From Candidatus Limnocylindrales bacterium (GTDB lineage: Bacteria > Chloroflexota > Limnocylindria > Limnocylindrales > CSP1-4), in the NCBI GenBank assembly GCA_030647575.1, contig JAUSJS010000324.1:1-8827 (forward strand): a stretch of DNA of 8,827 nucleotides. The letters run 5' to 3'. Each line of letters opens with the position of its first letter. Positions within the stretch are counted from its first letter, which is position 1. Positions 1-6,020 of this stretch are shown in pieces. The translations under genes were made by a program, and so were the position numbers. The notes beneath the pieces are model-generated. The model was given only the letters and a program-made list of their open reading frames with translations. It did no database searches and was not told the origin of the DNA.

Positions 1-2285
1 GCGTCCATCGTGATCTTCACGCTGTTTCGGATGTAGTTGAACGGGGCGCCCAGGCCGGTCCCCTCGAGTTGGGCCTGTGGATCGAACGCCTGCGCGTGCG
101 GGAACCGGTCGGACACCGTGTAGGCGTCCTGGACGTACACCATCCGGCCGTCGTCGATGACCACGTACGGATCCTTGTCGTAGCGCAGGAACGGCGCGAT
201 CCGGCCGAGGCGGTCACCCAGCGTCCGGTGGAAGAGCAGCTGGCTGTCGCGCGTGACCTGGTCGCTGATGAGCAGGTCCAGGTCGCGGAAGCGAAGGGCG
301 AACAGGAGTCGCATCATCGTGTTGTCCAGGCGAATCCCGCTCGTCCCCGTCCAGCTGGTGGTCGTCCCGACCGAGCCGCCGGTGTCGCTCTCGCCGGTCG
401 GATAGTCGAATTCCTGCTGGCGCGCACCGACGACGACGTAGGAGCTGTCGCGTTCGCCGAAGTAGATCCGCGGCTGCGAGACCGTCGGTGCACCGCCGGT
501 CGACACCGGCGGCAGGTTGCCGATCAAGAGCCGCGGCTGGCCTTCGCTGGCGACTTCGTTGACTGGGACCATCGTGACCCCGATGCCGTGGGTGTAGACG
601 ATCCGCTCGTTGATCCAGCCGACGGCGGCCGGGTTACCCTCGAGCGCCAGCTCTCGCGCCGAGAGCATGACCTGGCGCTCCACGCCGTCGATCGTATAGC
701 GGTCCGTGTCGACATCCGTGAAGTCGTAATACCGGCGCACCGTCTGGAGCTGATCCAGCGTATCCCGCAGGGGGCGGTAGTCCCACAGTCGGGCGCTCCG
801 GAAAGTGTCCGCTTCCGCCTCGATGTCCTCCTGGGTCAGGACCGCCTCGCCGCGGAACGGCCGCTCGGACCAGTTGCCGAGCCCATAGGCCAGCCTGGTC
901 ATGGCGATGTTGTTGCCGATGTAGCGCTCTTCCTGGGCGTACTGGTTGGGTTCGACCGTGAAGCGCTGGATCGCCTCCGGGTAGAGCCGCCCGATGATCA
1001 GCGAGGCCAGGAACCAGACCGCGATCGTGAACCCGAGCGGCCAGAGCACCCGGGCGAAGGCTCCGCCCACGAGGAGCGCTGCGGCTATCCCGGAGATCAC
1101 GGTCAGGACGTCGTAGGCGAAGAACTGGGCGTTCTGGTCGGTGAAGCTGACGCCGGTGGCCACACCCCGGGTGCTGTAGACCAGCTCGTACTTGTCGAGC
1201 TGATAGCCGAACGCGACGGAGAGCAGGAAGAGACCGGCCAGGACGGCCAGGTGGACCCGGATGGGTGTCGTGAATACGAGGCCGCTCCGGGATGCGCCGA
1301 CGAGGTACTGCGTGGCGGCCAGCAGCAAAGCGGCCACGACCAGGCCGTTGAACAATCCCTGGAGGAGACGCAGGAACGGCAATTCGAACAGGAAGAAGCC
1401 GATGTCCCGGCCGAAGATCGGATCGCTGACGACGCTCGCCGCGTCCGGCGAGAAGGGCACCTGGTGTCCCCACAGCAGGACCGTCTCCCACGCCGACGAA
1501 ACGGACCCGCCGACCACGATCGCGGCGAACAGCGCGATGACGGTCAGGGCCATGCCCGCCAGCGGGGTCAGGTCGGGCAGGTCGCCGGCCTCGAAGACGA
1601 CTGCCGAGGGGCCGCCGGACGCGCCGCGGCGATCGCCGAACGCCGATCCCGGCCGACCACCCCGGCCGTCGGCCGCCTGGACGGCCTCGTTCAGCCGATC
1701 GAACAGCCCGCGCAGGGAGCTCGTCCCGCCCGAGCCCGGCGGTGGCGCGAGCCGACGGGCGAGCCACAGGTTCGCGAACAGAACGACCGCGGCCAGGATG
1801 AAGGCACCGGCAAACAGCCCGAGGGTGGCCGTCAGCCGGGTCCAGAAGACCGAATCGAAGCTGACGCTGGTGTACCACAGGGCGTCCGTCCAGAGGTCGA
1901 GCCCGACCCCGAAGAGCAGGACGAGGCCAAGCACGACGACGACCCCGGCAGCCAGCCCGAAGCGACGACCGGCGCGCGCGGCGCGACCACCGACGTTGCC
2001 ACCGTCGTTTGGACCGCCGGGGCCACGTCGTCGCGGCGGCCCGCCCCGGCGTGGGGGATCCATGATCGGTTGGGGTCGGTCGGCCGGATCGGCTTCGTCC
2101 CCATCGACGGCGGTGGCGCGGCGAGACTCCCGATCGGGATCGTCCGGGTCGTCCGGGTCGTCCGGGTCGTCCGGTTCGTCCGGGTCGCCGCCGGCGCTGG
2201 GGCGATCCGCGTCCGGATTCTCCCCCGGCGACGCCGCCTCGCGTCGGCGCAGCTCTTCAAGGAAGTCATCGAACAGGTTGCGCAT
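1..2285 (-). CDS. UPF0182 family multi-spanning membrane protein (3' end beyond window)
   Basis: This is an integral membrane protein of the UPF0182 family (COG1615, PF03699), whose biochemical role is not established. The first 761 residues are visible and the frame is open to the left edge; family members are usually about 900-1000 residues, so the C-terminus is missing. Residues 1-100 are hydrophilic, with a DPDDPDD acidic run near residues 33-50 followed by Pro/Arg/Gly-rich sequence. About seven hydrophobic segments follow (roughly 107-130, 150-175, 240-262, 300-325, 344-363, 391-412, 415-434), then a large polar domain. Family-like motifs include NNIAMTRLAYGL (about 459-470), YTHGIGVTMVPVNE in the polar domain, and FNYIRNSVK just before the edge. 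The ATG at 2285 follows the upstream gene by 28 bases, and no earlier in-frame start exists before that gene's stop. I see no clear Shine-Dalgarno, so expression may depend on coupling to the upstream genes. Confidence 0.93.
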   Translation of the reverse strand, partial: MRNLFDDFLEELRRREAASPGENPDADRPSAGGDPDEPDDPDDPDDPDDPDRESRRATAVDGDEADPADRPQPIMDPPRRGGPPRRRGPGGPNDGGNVGGRAARAGRRFGLAAGVVVVLGLVLLFGVGLDLWTDALWYTSVSFDSVFWTRLTATLGLFAGAFILAAVVLFANLWLARRLAPPPGSGGTSSLRGLFDRLNEAVQAADGRGGRPGSAFGDRRGASGGPSAVVFEAGDLPDLTPLAGMALTVIALFAAIVVGGSVSSAWETVLLWGHQVPFSPDAASVVSDPIFGRDIGFFLFELPFLRLLQGLFNGLVVAALLLAATQYLVGASRSGLVFTTPIRVHLAVLAGLFLLSVAFGYQLDKYELVYSTRGVATGVSFTDQNAQFFAYDVLTVISGIAAALLVGGAFARVLWPLGFTIAVWFLASLIIGRLYPEAIQRFTVEPNQYAQEERYIGNNIAMTRLAYGLGNWSERPFRGEAVLTQEDIEAEADTFRSARLWDYRPLRDTLDQLQTVRRYYDFTDVDTDRYTIDGVERQVMLSARELALEGNPAAVGWINERIVYTHGIGVTMVPVNEVASEGQPRLLIGNLPPVSTGGAPTVSQPRIYFGERDSSYVVVGARQQEFDYPTGESDTGGSVGTTTSWTGTSGIRLDNTMMRLLFALRFRDLDLLISDQVTRDSQLLFHRTLGDRLGRIAPFLRYDKDPYVVIDDGRMVYVQDAYTVSDRFPHAQAFDPQAQLEGTGLGAPFNYIRNSVKITMD
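2136..2189 (-). repeat. 9-base tandem repeat encoding an Asp-Pro-Asp run
   Basis: About six copies of a 9-base unit (plus strand gggtcgtcc, three exact copies at 2146-2172, the others with one or a few changes) lie inside the UPF0182 gene. Read on the minus strand they encode repeated Asp-Asp-Pro in the cytosol-facing or disordered N-terminal tail. The unit is a multiple of three, so copy-number change keeps the frame. Slippage-driven length variation between strains is plausible but not shown here. Confidence 0.85.
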
Positions 2286-2313
2286 GTCGGGCGAGTCTAC
2301 GCGCCCGAAGACA

Positions 2314-2784
2314 TCACGGTCTGTTGAGTCCCTCGACGGCTCGGCGAAAGGCGGCCAGGACCGTCTCCGCGAGCACGTTGGGGGGCATCGTCGCGGCGCG
2401 GGCCGGTTCGAACCGGAACGCCGCTCGGACGGCCAGCGGCACGAGCCATGGACGGTCGGGCTGGTCAGGGGGCTTGATCAGCCCGAGCCGCATCTGAAGG
2501 CGGCCGTCATCCTCCAGGATCAGCCCGGAGAGAGCCCCGCTCATCGCGGGCCCCAGGCGGGCCAGCGGCGGATCGGCAGGCGGGCCGGCATCCGGCGCGA
2601 CCTGGCGGAAGCTGACGACACCGAGATCATCGACGACCCACAGGATTCCCAGCCACCAACCATCGGGTGCCTCGGTTGGCCTGGAGATGCCGGCTCGGTA
2701 AGCGCGTTCACCGATCCGGACCGTCTGCTCGCGCAGGAATGACGGGCCGGGAGGCGGCAGCGGATCGGGCACGAGCGGCAGCAT
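2314..2784 (-). CDS. Hypothetical protein, 156 residues, family not recognised
   Basis: I do not recognise this protein. It starts with a Pro-rich stretch (residues 1-14). It then has a mixed alpha/beta-looking core with a Trp-rich strand (GWWLGILWVVDDLGVVSF, about residues 42-59), an LDDGRLQMRLG-like hairpin near the middle, and a C-terminal helix (LAETVLAAFRRAVEGL). There is no signal peptide, no membrane segment and no cysteine cluster, so it is probably a soluble cytoplasmic protein. It lies 32 bases after the zinc-ribbon gene and 28 bases before the UPF0182 gene in the same direction, so co-transcription is likely. The ATG at 2784 has no obvious Shine-Dalgarno. Support for it being real comes from tight packing, high G/C at third codon positions and a protein-like composition; the competing plus-strand frame here is Arg/Pro/Ser-rich. 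Confidence 0.7.
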   Translation of the reverse strand: MLPLVPDPLPPPGPSFLREQTVRIGERAYRAGISRPTEAPDGWWLGILWVVDDLGVVSFRQVAPDAGPPADPPLARLGPAMSGALSGLILEDDGRLQMRLGLIKPPDQPDRPWLVPLAVRAAFRFEPARAATMPPNVLAETVLAAFRRAVEGLNRP

Positions 2785-2816
2785 AGCCGCCGCGCCGATC
2801 TTGCCCCGAGCGCGGG

Positions 2817-3323
2817 TCAGGTGGTGGCCTGGTCCTCGGGCTGCGAAGCCTCGACTCCTTCGATGTCGGGCGACGCGCCCTCGGTGGCCGCCTCGCCCTC
2901 GGGAGCCGCCTCGCTCTTGGGAGCCGCCTCCGACTGGGCGGTCACGGGTCCCTCCGGAACTTCGATCGAGCGTCCTTCCGCAGCAGCCTCGGCCCGGAGG
3001 GCGTCCGCCTCCGCCTGGAGGTTGGCCACCTCAGCCTCGAGCTCGAGCCGGAGGATCTCGCGGCGGACCTCCAGGTCCGGCGGCGCGATCGCCTGCGCTT
3101 CGGCTTTGGAGGGGACGTCGCTGGTGTACTCGCCGCTGATCCAGGAGAGCAGGCGACTGCGCGGCGGGGGCGCGGACTTCGACCGGATAATGGACGCCGC
3201 GTCGACCGCGGTCACCCCCGGGACGTTCGGCTCGCCGTCAGGTACGAGGTTCGCGCCGCAGGACGGGCACTCGGTCGCGTCCTCCGCGACGGCGGCAGAG
3301 CACCAGGAGCAGACACCTGTCAT
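2817..3323 (-). CDS. Zinc-ribbon and coiled-coil protein with low-complexity acidic tail
   Basis: This 168-residue protein opens with a zinc ribbon: Cys5 and Cys8 (CSWC) pair with Cys19 and Cys22 (CPSC), the usual two-knuckle spacing. A Ser/Pro-containing linker follows, then a charged heptad-like helix at about residues 84-117 (EVRREILRLELEAEVANLQ) that should form a coiled coil. The tail is acidic and Ala/Glu/Pro-rich with a hexapeptide repeat (SEAAPK, SEAAPE, GEAATE). No transmembrane helix is present, though a short hydrophobic patch (LLSWISG) sits near residues 58-64. I prefer the ATG at 3323 because a GGGGGA sits 7 bases upstream; an in-frame ATG at 3356 would add 11 residues but lacks a ribosome site. 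Function is unknown. Proteins of this layout are often adaptors or regulators, and position suggests a link to the UPF0182 protein; both points are inference. Confidence 0.82.
   Translation of the reverse strand: MTGVCSWCSAAVAEDATECPSCGANLVPDGEPNVPGVTAVDAASIIRSKSAPPPRSRLLSWISGEYTSDVPSKAEAQAIAPPDLEVRREILRLELEAEVANLQAEADALRAEAAAEGRSIEVPEGPVTAQSEAAPKSEAAPEGEAATEGASPDIEGVEASQPEDQATT
2887..2940 (-). repeat. 18-base direct repeat in the zinc-ribbon gene tail
   Basis: Three consecutive 18-base units (starting 2887, 2905, 2923; consensus gccgcctcgctcttggga on the plus strand) encode the hexapeptide Ser/Gly-Glu-Ala-Ala-Pro/Thr-Lys/Glu in the disordered C-terminal tail. The first two units are nearly identical and the third is diverged, consistent with a local duplication that kept the frame. 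Confidence 0.7.
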
Positions 3324-3330
3324 CGGACGT

Positions 3331-3336
3331 TCCCCC
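3331..3336 (-). promoter_or_regulatory. Ribosome binding site deciding the zinc-ribbon gene start
   Basis: GGGGGA on the minus strand lies 7 bases before the ATG at 3323 and inside the longer alternative frame that begins at 3356. No comparable site precedes 3356, so the shorter product is favoured. Confidence 0.5.
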
Positions 3337-3432
3337 GAACGTGACGCATCGACCATGCGCGCATGCTACCGCGCTGGTTCGTGCCGACGATAGCCCATCG
3401 GTCAGGGGCGCGGAAGGGACTCGCCTACCGAC

Positions 3433-5235
3433 CTACTCCCATTCGATGGTCGCCGGAGGCTTCGAGCTGATGTCGTAGACCACTCGATTGACGCCCGGCA
3501 CCTCGTTGACGATGCGCGACGAGATCTTGCCCAGGACGTCGTACGGCAGCTTTGCCCAGTCGGCGGTCATCCCGTCCTCCGAGGTGACCGCCCGGATCGC
3601 CACGACATTGGCATACGTTCGGCCGTCGCCCATCACGCCGACAGAGCGCACGGGCGTCAGGATCGCGAACGACTGCCACAGTGAACGGTACAGGTTCGCC
3701 GCCTTGATCTCGTCGATCACGATCCAGTCGGCCTCCCGCAGCGTGTCGAGTCGTTCGCGCGTGACCTCACCGATGATCCGGATCGCCAGACCGGGTCCCG
3801 GGAAGGGCTGGCGCAGGACCATCGCCTCGGGCAGCCCGAGCTCCATCCCGACCCGGCGGACCTCGTCCTTGAACAGGTAGCGCAACGGCTCGATCAACTT
3901 GAAGCGCAGGTCGGCCGGCAGCCCCCCGACGTTATGGTGGGTCTTGATCTTCTGGGCGGCCTTCGTCTCGGAGGTTGCCGATTCGATGACGTCAGGGTAG
4001 AGCGTGCCCTGGGTCAGGAAGTCGATCCGGCCGAGCTTGGTCGCCTCCTCCTCGAACACCCGGATGAACTCGTCGCCGATGATCTTTCGCTTCTGCTCGG
4101 GGTCTTCGACGCCGGCCAGCCGCGCCAGGAAGCGCTCGCGACCGTCCACCATGACCAGGCGCATCCCCAGGTCGCGCTCGAAGGTAACCCGAAGGAGCTC
4201 CGATTCCTTCTTGCGCATCAGGCCGTGATCGACGTAGATGCAGGTCAGCCGATCGCCCACCGCGCGATGGACCAGGGCCGCGGCGACCGCCGAATCCACG
4301 CCGCCGGAGAGGGCGCAGATGACCAGCCCGTCGGAGCCGGTCTGGCGGGCGTGCGCATCGACCCGCTCGCGAATCTCGGCCACGGTCGTCTCGATGAAGT
4401 TGGCCGCCGTCCAGGTCGGCGACGCGCCGGCGATCCCGATGACGAAATTGCGAAGCACGTCGCGGCCGCGGGGCGTGTGGACCACTTCCGGGTGGAACTG
4501 GATGCCGTAGAGGTTTCGAGTCGGGTCGGCCAGGCCGGCGAATGGCGTCGAGTCGGTCTGGGCCGTCGCCTGGAAGCCCTCCGGCAACCGGGTGATGGAG
4601 TCGCCGTGGCTCATCCAGACCGGCTGCTCGCGCTCGATGCCCTCGAACAGGCCGTCGTCGTGGGTGATCGTCACGTTGGCCGGACCGTACTCGCGGCGGG
4701 TCGCCGGCAGGACGTCGCCGCCGAGCTCCTGGGCCATCAGGTGAGCGCCGTAACAGATGCCGAGGACCGGAATTCGGCCCGCCCAGATTGCCGGATCCGG
4801 GCGCGGCGCGCCTTCGTCATAGACCGAGCTCGGACCACCCGACAGGATGATCGCCCGGGCGCCACGGCGCTCCAGCTCCTCGAACGGTGTGTCGTGAGGC
4901 AGCAGCTCGGAGTAGACGTCGAGCTCCCGGACGCGGCGAGCGATAAGCTGGGCGAACTGGCTCCCGAAGTCCAGGACGACGACCGGTCCATTGGCACGGT
5001 CTGTCGCGGGTCGGTCGTCGGCGGATCGCTCCGGGGCGGGCGCGTTCAGCGCGGTCTCCAGGTAGGCCTCGACCTCGGCGTCATCGGGCGCAAGGACTCG
5101 ATGCCCGGCGTTCGCCGCCTCACCGTGGACGGTCTTGCCGCGATCTCGGCCGCTCGGCGGGCGCTCGGCCGGCTGCCGCCTGGGCGGCCCGTTCGCTTCC
5201 GCCTCGCTGGACTCCGTTTCGGTCGCCTCCGCCAT
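3433..5235 (-). CDS. guaA: GMP synthase (glutamine-hydrolysing) with N-terminal extension
   Basis: GuaA converts XMP, ATP and glutamine to GMP, the last step of de novo guanine nucleotide synthesis in the cytoplasm. The class I glutamine amidotransferase domain starts near residue 84 (VLDFGSQFAQLIARRVREL) and carries nucleophile Cys161 (GICYGAHLM), His248 and Glu250 (GIQFHPEVVHT). The ATP pyrophosphatase domain has the PP-loop SGGVDS at 310-315, followed by YPDVIES (413-419), HHNVGGLP (433-440) and QPFPGPGLAIRIIGE (476-490). The dimerisation domain ends in the typical DISSKPPATIEWE. The protein is 600 residues, against about 510-525 normally; the surplus is a polar, probably disordered N-terminus of about 83 residues. 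No ATG, GTG or TTG occurs in frame between codon 1 and the amidotransferase domain, so the extension is required if this frame is right. The ATG at 5235 has GGAGG about 12 bases upstream. An in-frame GTG four codons earlier would leave no room for that site. Confidence 0.97.
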   Translation of the reverse strand: MAEATETESSEAEANGPPRRQPAERPPSGRDRGKTVHGEAANAGHRVLAPDDAEVEAYLETALNAPAPERSADDRPATDRANGPVVVLDFGSQFAQLIARRVRELDVYSELLPHDTPFEELERRGARAIILSGGPSSVYDEGAPRPDPAIWAGRIPVLGICYGAHLMAQELGGDVLPATRREYGPANVTITHDDGLFEGIEREQPVWMSHGDSITRLPEGFQATAQTDSTPFAGLADPTRNLYGIQFHPEVVHTPRGRDVLRNFVIGIAGASPTWTAANFIETTVAEIRERVDAHARQTGSDGLVICALSGGVDSAVAAALVHRAVGDRLTCIYVDHGLMRKKESELLRVTFERDLGMRLVMVDGRERFLARLAGVEDPEQKRKIIGDEFIRVFEEEATKLGRIDFLTQGTLYPDVIESATSETKAAQKIKTHHNVGGLPADLRFKLIEPLRYLFKDEVRRVGMELGLPEAMVLRQPFPGPGLAIRIIGEVTRERLDTLREADWIVIDEIKAANLYRSLWQSFAILTPVRSVGVMGDGRTYANVVAIRAVTSEDGMTADWAKLPYDVLGKISSRIVNEVPGVNRVVYDISSKPPATIEWE

Positions 5236-5246
5236 CGTCGATTGCA

Positions 5247-5252
5247 CCCTCC
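5247..5252 (-). promoter_or_regulatory. Ribosome binding site of guaA
   Basis: GGAGGG on the minus strand, 11-12 bases before the ATG at 5235. The spacing is slightly long but the match is good. It decides the start, because the frame stays open upstream to 5445 and a naive longest-frame call would add 70 poorly coding residues. Confidence 0.55.
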
Positions 5253-5277
5253 GCTCGCCGTGCCGCCCGCCAGGCCA

Positions 5278-5283
5278 AGTGTA
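5278..5283 (-). promoter_or_regulatory. Possible -10 element of guaA
   Basis: TACACT on the minus strand fits the TAnnnT pattern of GC-rich bacterial -10 boxes and lies about 43 bases before the guaA start, which would give a short leader. The hexamer at the expected -35 position (CTGGGC, 5301-5306) matches TTGACA poorly, so this rests on position and one box only. Confidence 0.25.
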
Positions 5284-5320
5284 CCGGCCCGGGCAGGTCC
5301 GCCCAGCGATCGATCCCCCG

Positions 5321-5342
5321 GTCCTGTTCTGCAGGGAAGGAC
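5321..5342. repeat. Interrupted dyad upstream of guaA
   Basis: GTCCT and AGGAC form the outer arms and the centre contains CTGCAG, itself a 6-bp palindrome, giving 22 bases of imperfect symmetry. It lies about 40 bases upstream of the candidate guaA -10 box, where an operator could sit. It could also form by chance in GC-rich DNA. Confidence 0.4.
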
Positions 5343-5393
5343 AAACCCGCGCCTCGCCACCCGAACCCGGCCCAAACCGTCGGTCTGCCCGCG

Positions 5394-5415
5394 CCGCCCG
5401 GGCGGATTCCGCCCG
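5394..5415. repeat. Two overlapping palindromes in the guaA upstream region
   Basis: CCGCCCGGGCGG (5394-5405) is a perfect 12-bp palindrome. It overlaps CGGGCGGA-T-TCCGCCCG (5399-5415), a perfect 8-bp inverted repeat with a 1-base centre. The shared GGGCGG can pair with either flank, so the two structures are mutually exclusive. They could be operator half-sites or alternative RNA stems. Confidence 0.5.
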
Positions 5416-5433
5416 ACTCGTGCATCGGAAGGA

Positions 5434-5463
5434 GGTTGTGCCCAATGAGGGACGGTGACAACC
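5434..5463. repeat. Nested inverted repeat around a plus-strand start codon
   Basis: GGTTGT (5434-5439) pairs with ACAACC (5458-5463), and inside it CCC (5441-5443) pairs with GGG (5449-5451) around AATGA. The structure is possible on RNA from either strand. On the plus strand it would cover the end of the AAGGAGG ribosome site and the ATG at 5445. Confidence 0.4.
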
Positions 5464-5601
5464 GGCCGATCACGCGCTTCTACATGGCCGCGGACCAAGG
5501 TCGGGCGTTCCCCCGGGTCCTCACGGTTGACAATCCGCGTCATTTGTCCCCCCGGGAAGAACACCGACCGCGCCGCGCGAGTGCCCGTGCCCGGTCGTCG
5601 T

Positions 5602-5982
5602 TCACTCCCGGTTGCGCATCGCCCCGGCGGCCATCGCGATGTAGCGTTCGAGCTCGTTGGCCACGTCGGGTGGCGGCGCCAGCTCGTGGATCGCGGCTCG
5701 CATGTGGAGCAGCCAGCGATCGCGTTCAGCGGGTCCGATGGCGAAGGGCACGTGGCGCATCCGCAGGCGGGGATGACCGCGCTCCTTGTCGTAGGTCGAC
5801 GGTCCGCCCCAGTACTGGATCAGGAACAGGGTGAGCCGGCGCTGGGCGGGTCCCAGGTCCTCCTCCGGGTAGAGCGCCCGGAGCAATGGATCTCCAGCGA
5901 CGCCGGCGTAGAAGCGCCCGACCAGCGCCTCGAAGAATGGCGTCCCGCCGGCGCGCTGGTAGAGGCTGACGATCTCGGTCAT
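5602..5982 (-). CDS. glbO: Group II truncated haemoglobin (trHbO)
   Basis: This 126-residue haem protein belongs to the 2-on-2 globin family (PF01152), group II, which binds O2 and is linked to oxygen, NO or peroxide chemistry in the cytoplasm. Group II signatures are intact: FFEALVGRFYAGV with Tyr25 at B10, LYPEEDL with Tyr38 at CD1, QYWGGPSTY (about 56-64), proximal His77 in GHPRLRMRH, and Trp90 at G8 in ERDRWLLHM. The layout parallels Mycobacterium tuberculosis trHbO with a two-residue offset, as I recall that sequence. The ATG at 5982 matches the usual family start; a clear Shine-Dalgarno is not visible. It lies 38 bases after the SRPBCC gene in the same direction and ends the right-hand cluster. 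Which ligand chemistry it performs cannot be read from sequence. Confidence 0.95.
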   Translation of the reverse strand: MTEIVSLYQRAGGTPFFEALVGRFYAGVAGDPLLRALYPEEDLGPAQRRLTLFLIQYWGGPSTYDKERGHPRLRMRHVPFAIGPAERDRWLLHMRAAIHELAPPPDVANELERYIAMAAGAMRNRE

Positions 5983-6020
5983 CCAGGCCGAGGATAGCCG
6001 AGCGCGCGCGCTGGACCGAG

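Larger units (their letters stand above)
5236..5601. other. 366-base intergenic region with several inverted repeats; no convincing gene
   Basis: This is the only long gap in the window, between the truncated-haemoglobin stop and the guaA start. It holds the guaA ribosome site and a weak -10 candidate, three inverted repeats (5321-5342, 5394-5415, 5434-5463), and a plus-strand AAGGAGG at 5429-5435 with an ATG 9 bases later. Minus-strand frames crossing it are Arg/Gly/Pro-rich and do not look like protein. After the haemoglobin stop the minus strand has a 6-bp stem (CGACCG with CGGTCG) but no clear U-run, so I do not call a terminator. Most likely this is a promoter and leader region for guaA. 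Confidence 0.6.

Noticed and set aside
69..2327. Plus-strand open frame of 752 codons antisense to the UPF0182 gene
   Set aside because: Its length comes from high GC and the scarcity of stop codons opposite a real gene. The product matches nothing I know, while the minus strand gives clear UPF0182 motifs throughout.
2403..2416. CCGGTTCGAACCGG, resembling a tRNA T-arm
   Set aside because: It is a 14-bp palindrome inside the 156-residue gene (Arg-Phe-Glu-Pro codons); no acceptor, D-arm or anticodon stem surrounds it.
3354..3365. Perfect 12-bp palindrome CATGCGCGCATG upstream of the zinc-ribbon gene
   Set aside because: It overlaps only the disfavoured upstream ATG, is built of GC-rich alternating bases, and has no partner element, so chance is the simplest reading.
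3357..3432. Possible terminator after guaA
   Set aside because: The GGTC/GACC pairing is only about 4 bp and no U-run follows, so an intrinsic terminator is not supported.
5236..5445. Extension of guaA to the upstream ATG at 5445 (670 residues)
   Set aside because: The added 70 residues are Arg/Gly/Pro-rich with no domain, and GGAGG precedes the internal ATG at 5235.
3934..5448. Plus-strand open frame of 504 codons antisense to guaA
   Set aside because: It mirrors guaA, whose catalytic motifs are complete on the minus strand. The plus-strand product is Arg/Asp/Gly-rich without domains.
5525..5550. TTGACA on the plus strand as a -35 promoter box
   Set aside because: No acceptable -10 hexamer lies 16-18 bases downstream, and nothing but antisense globin sequence follows.
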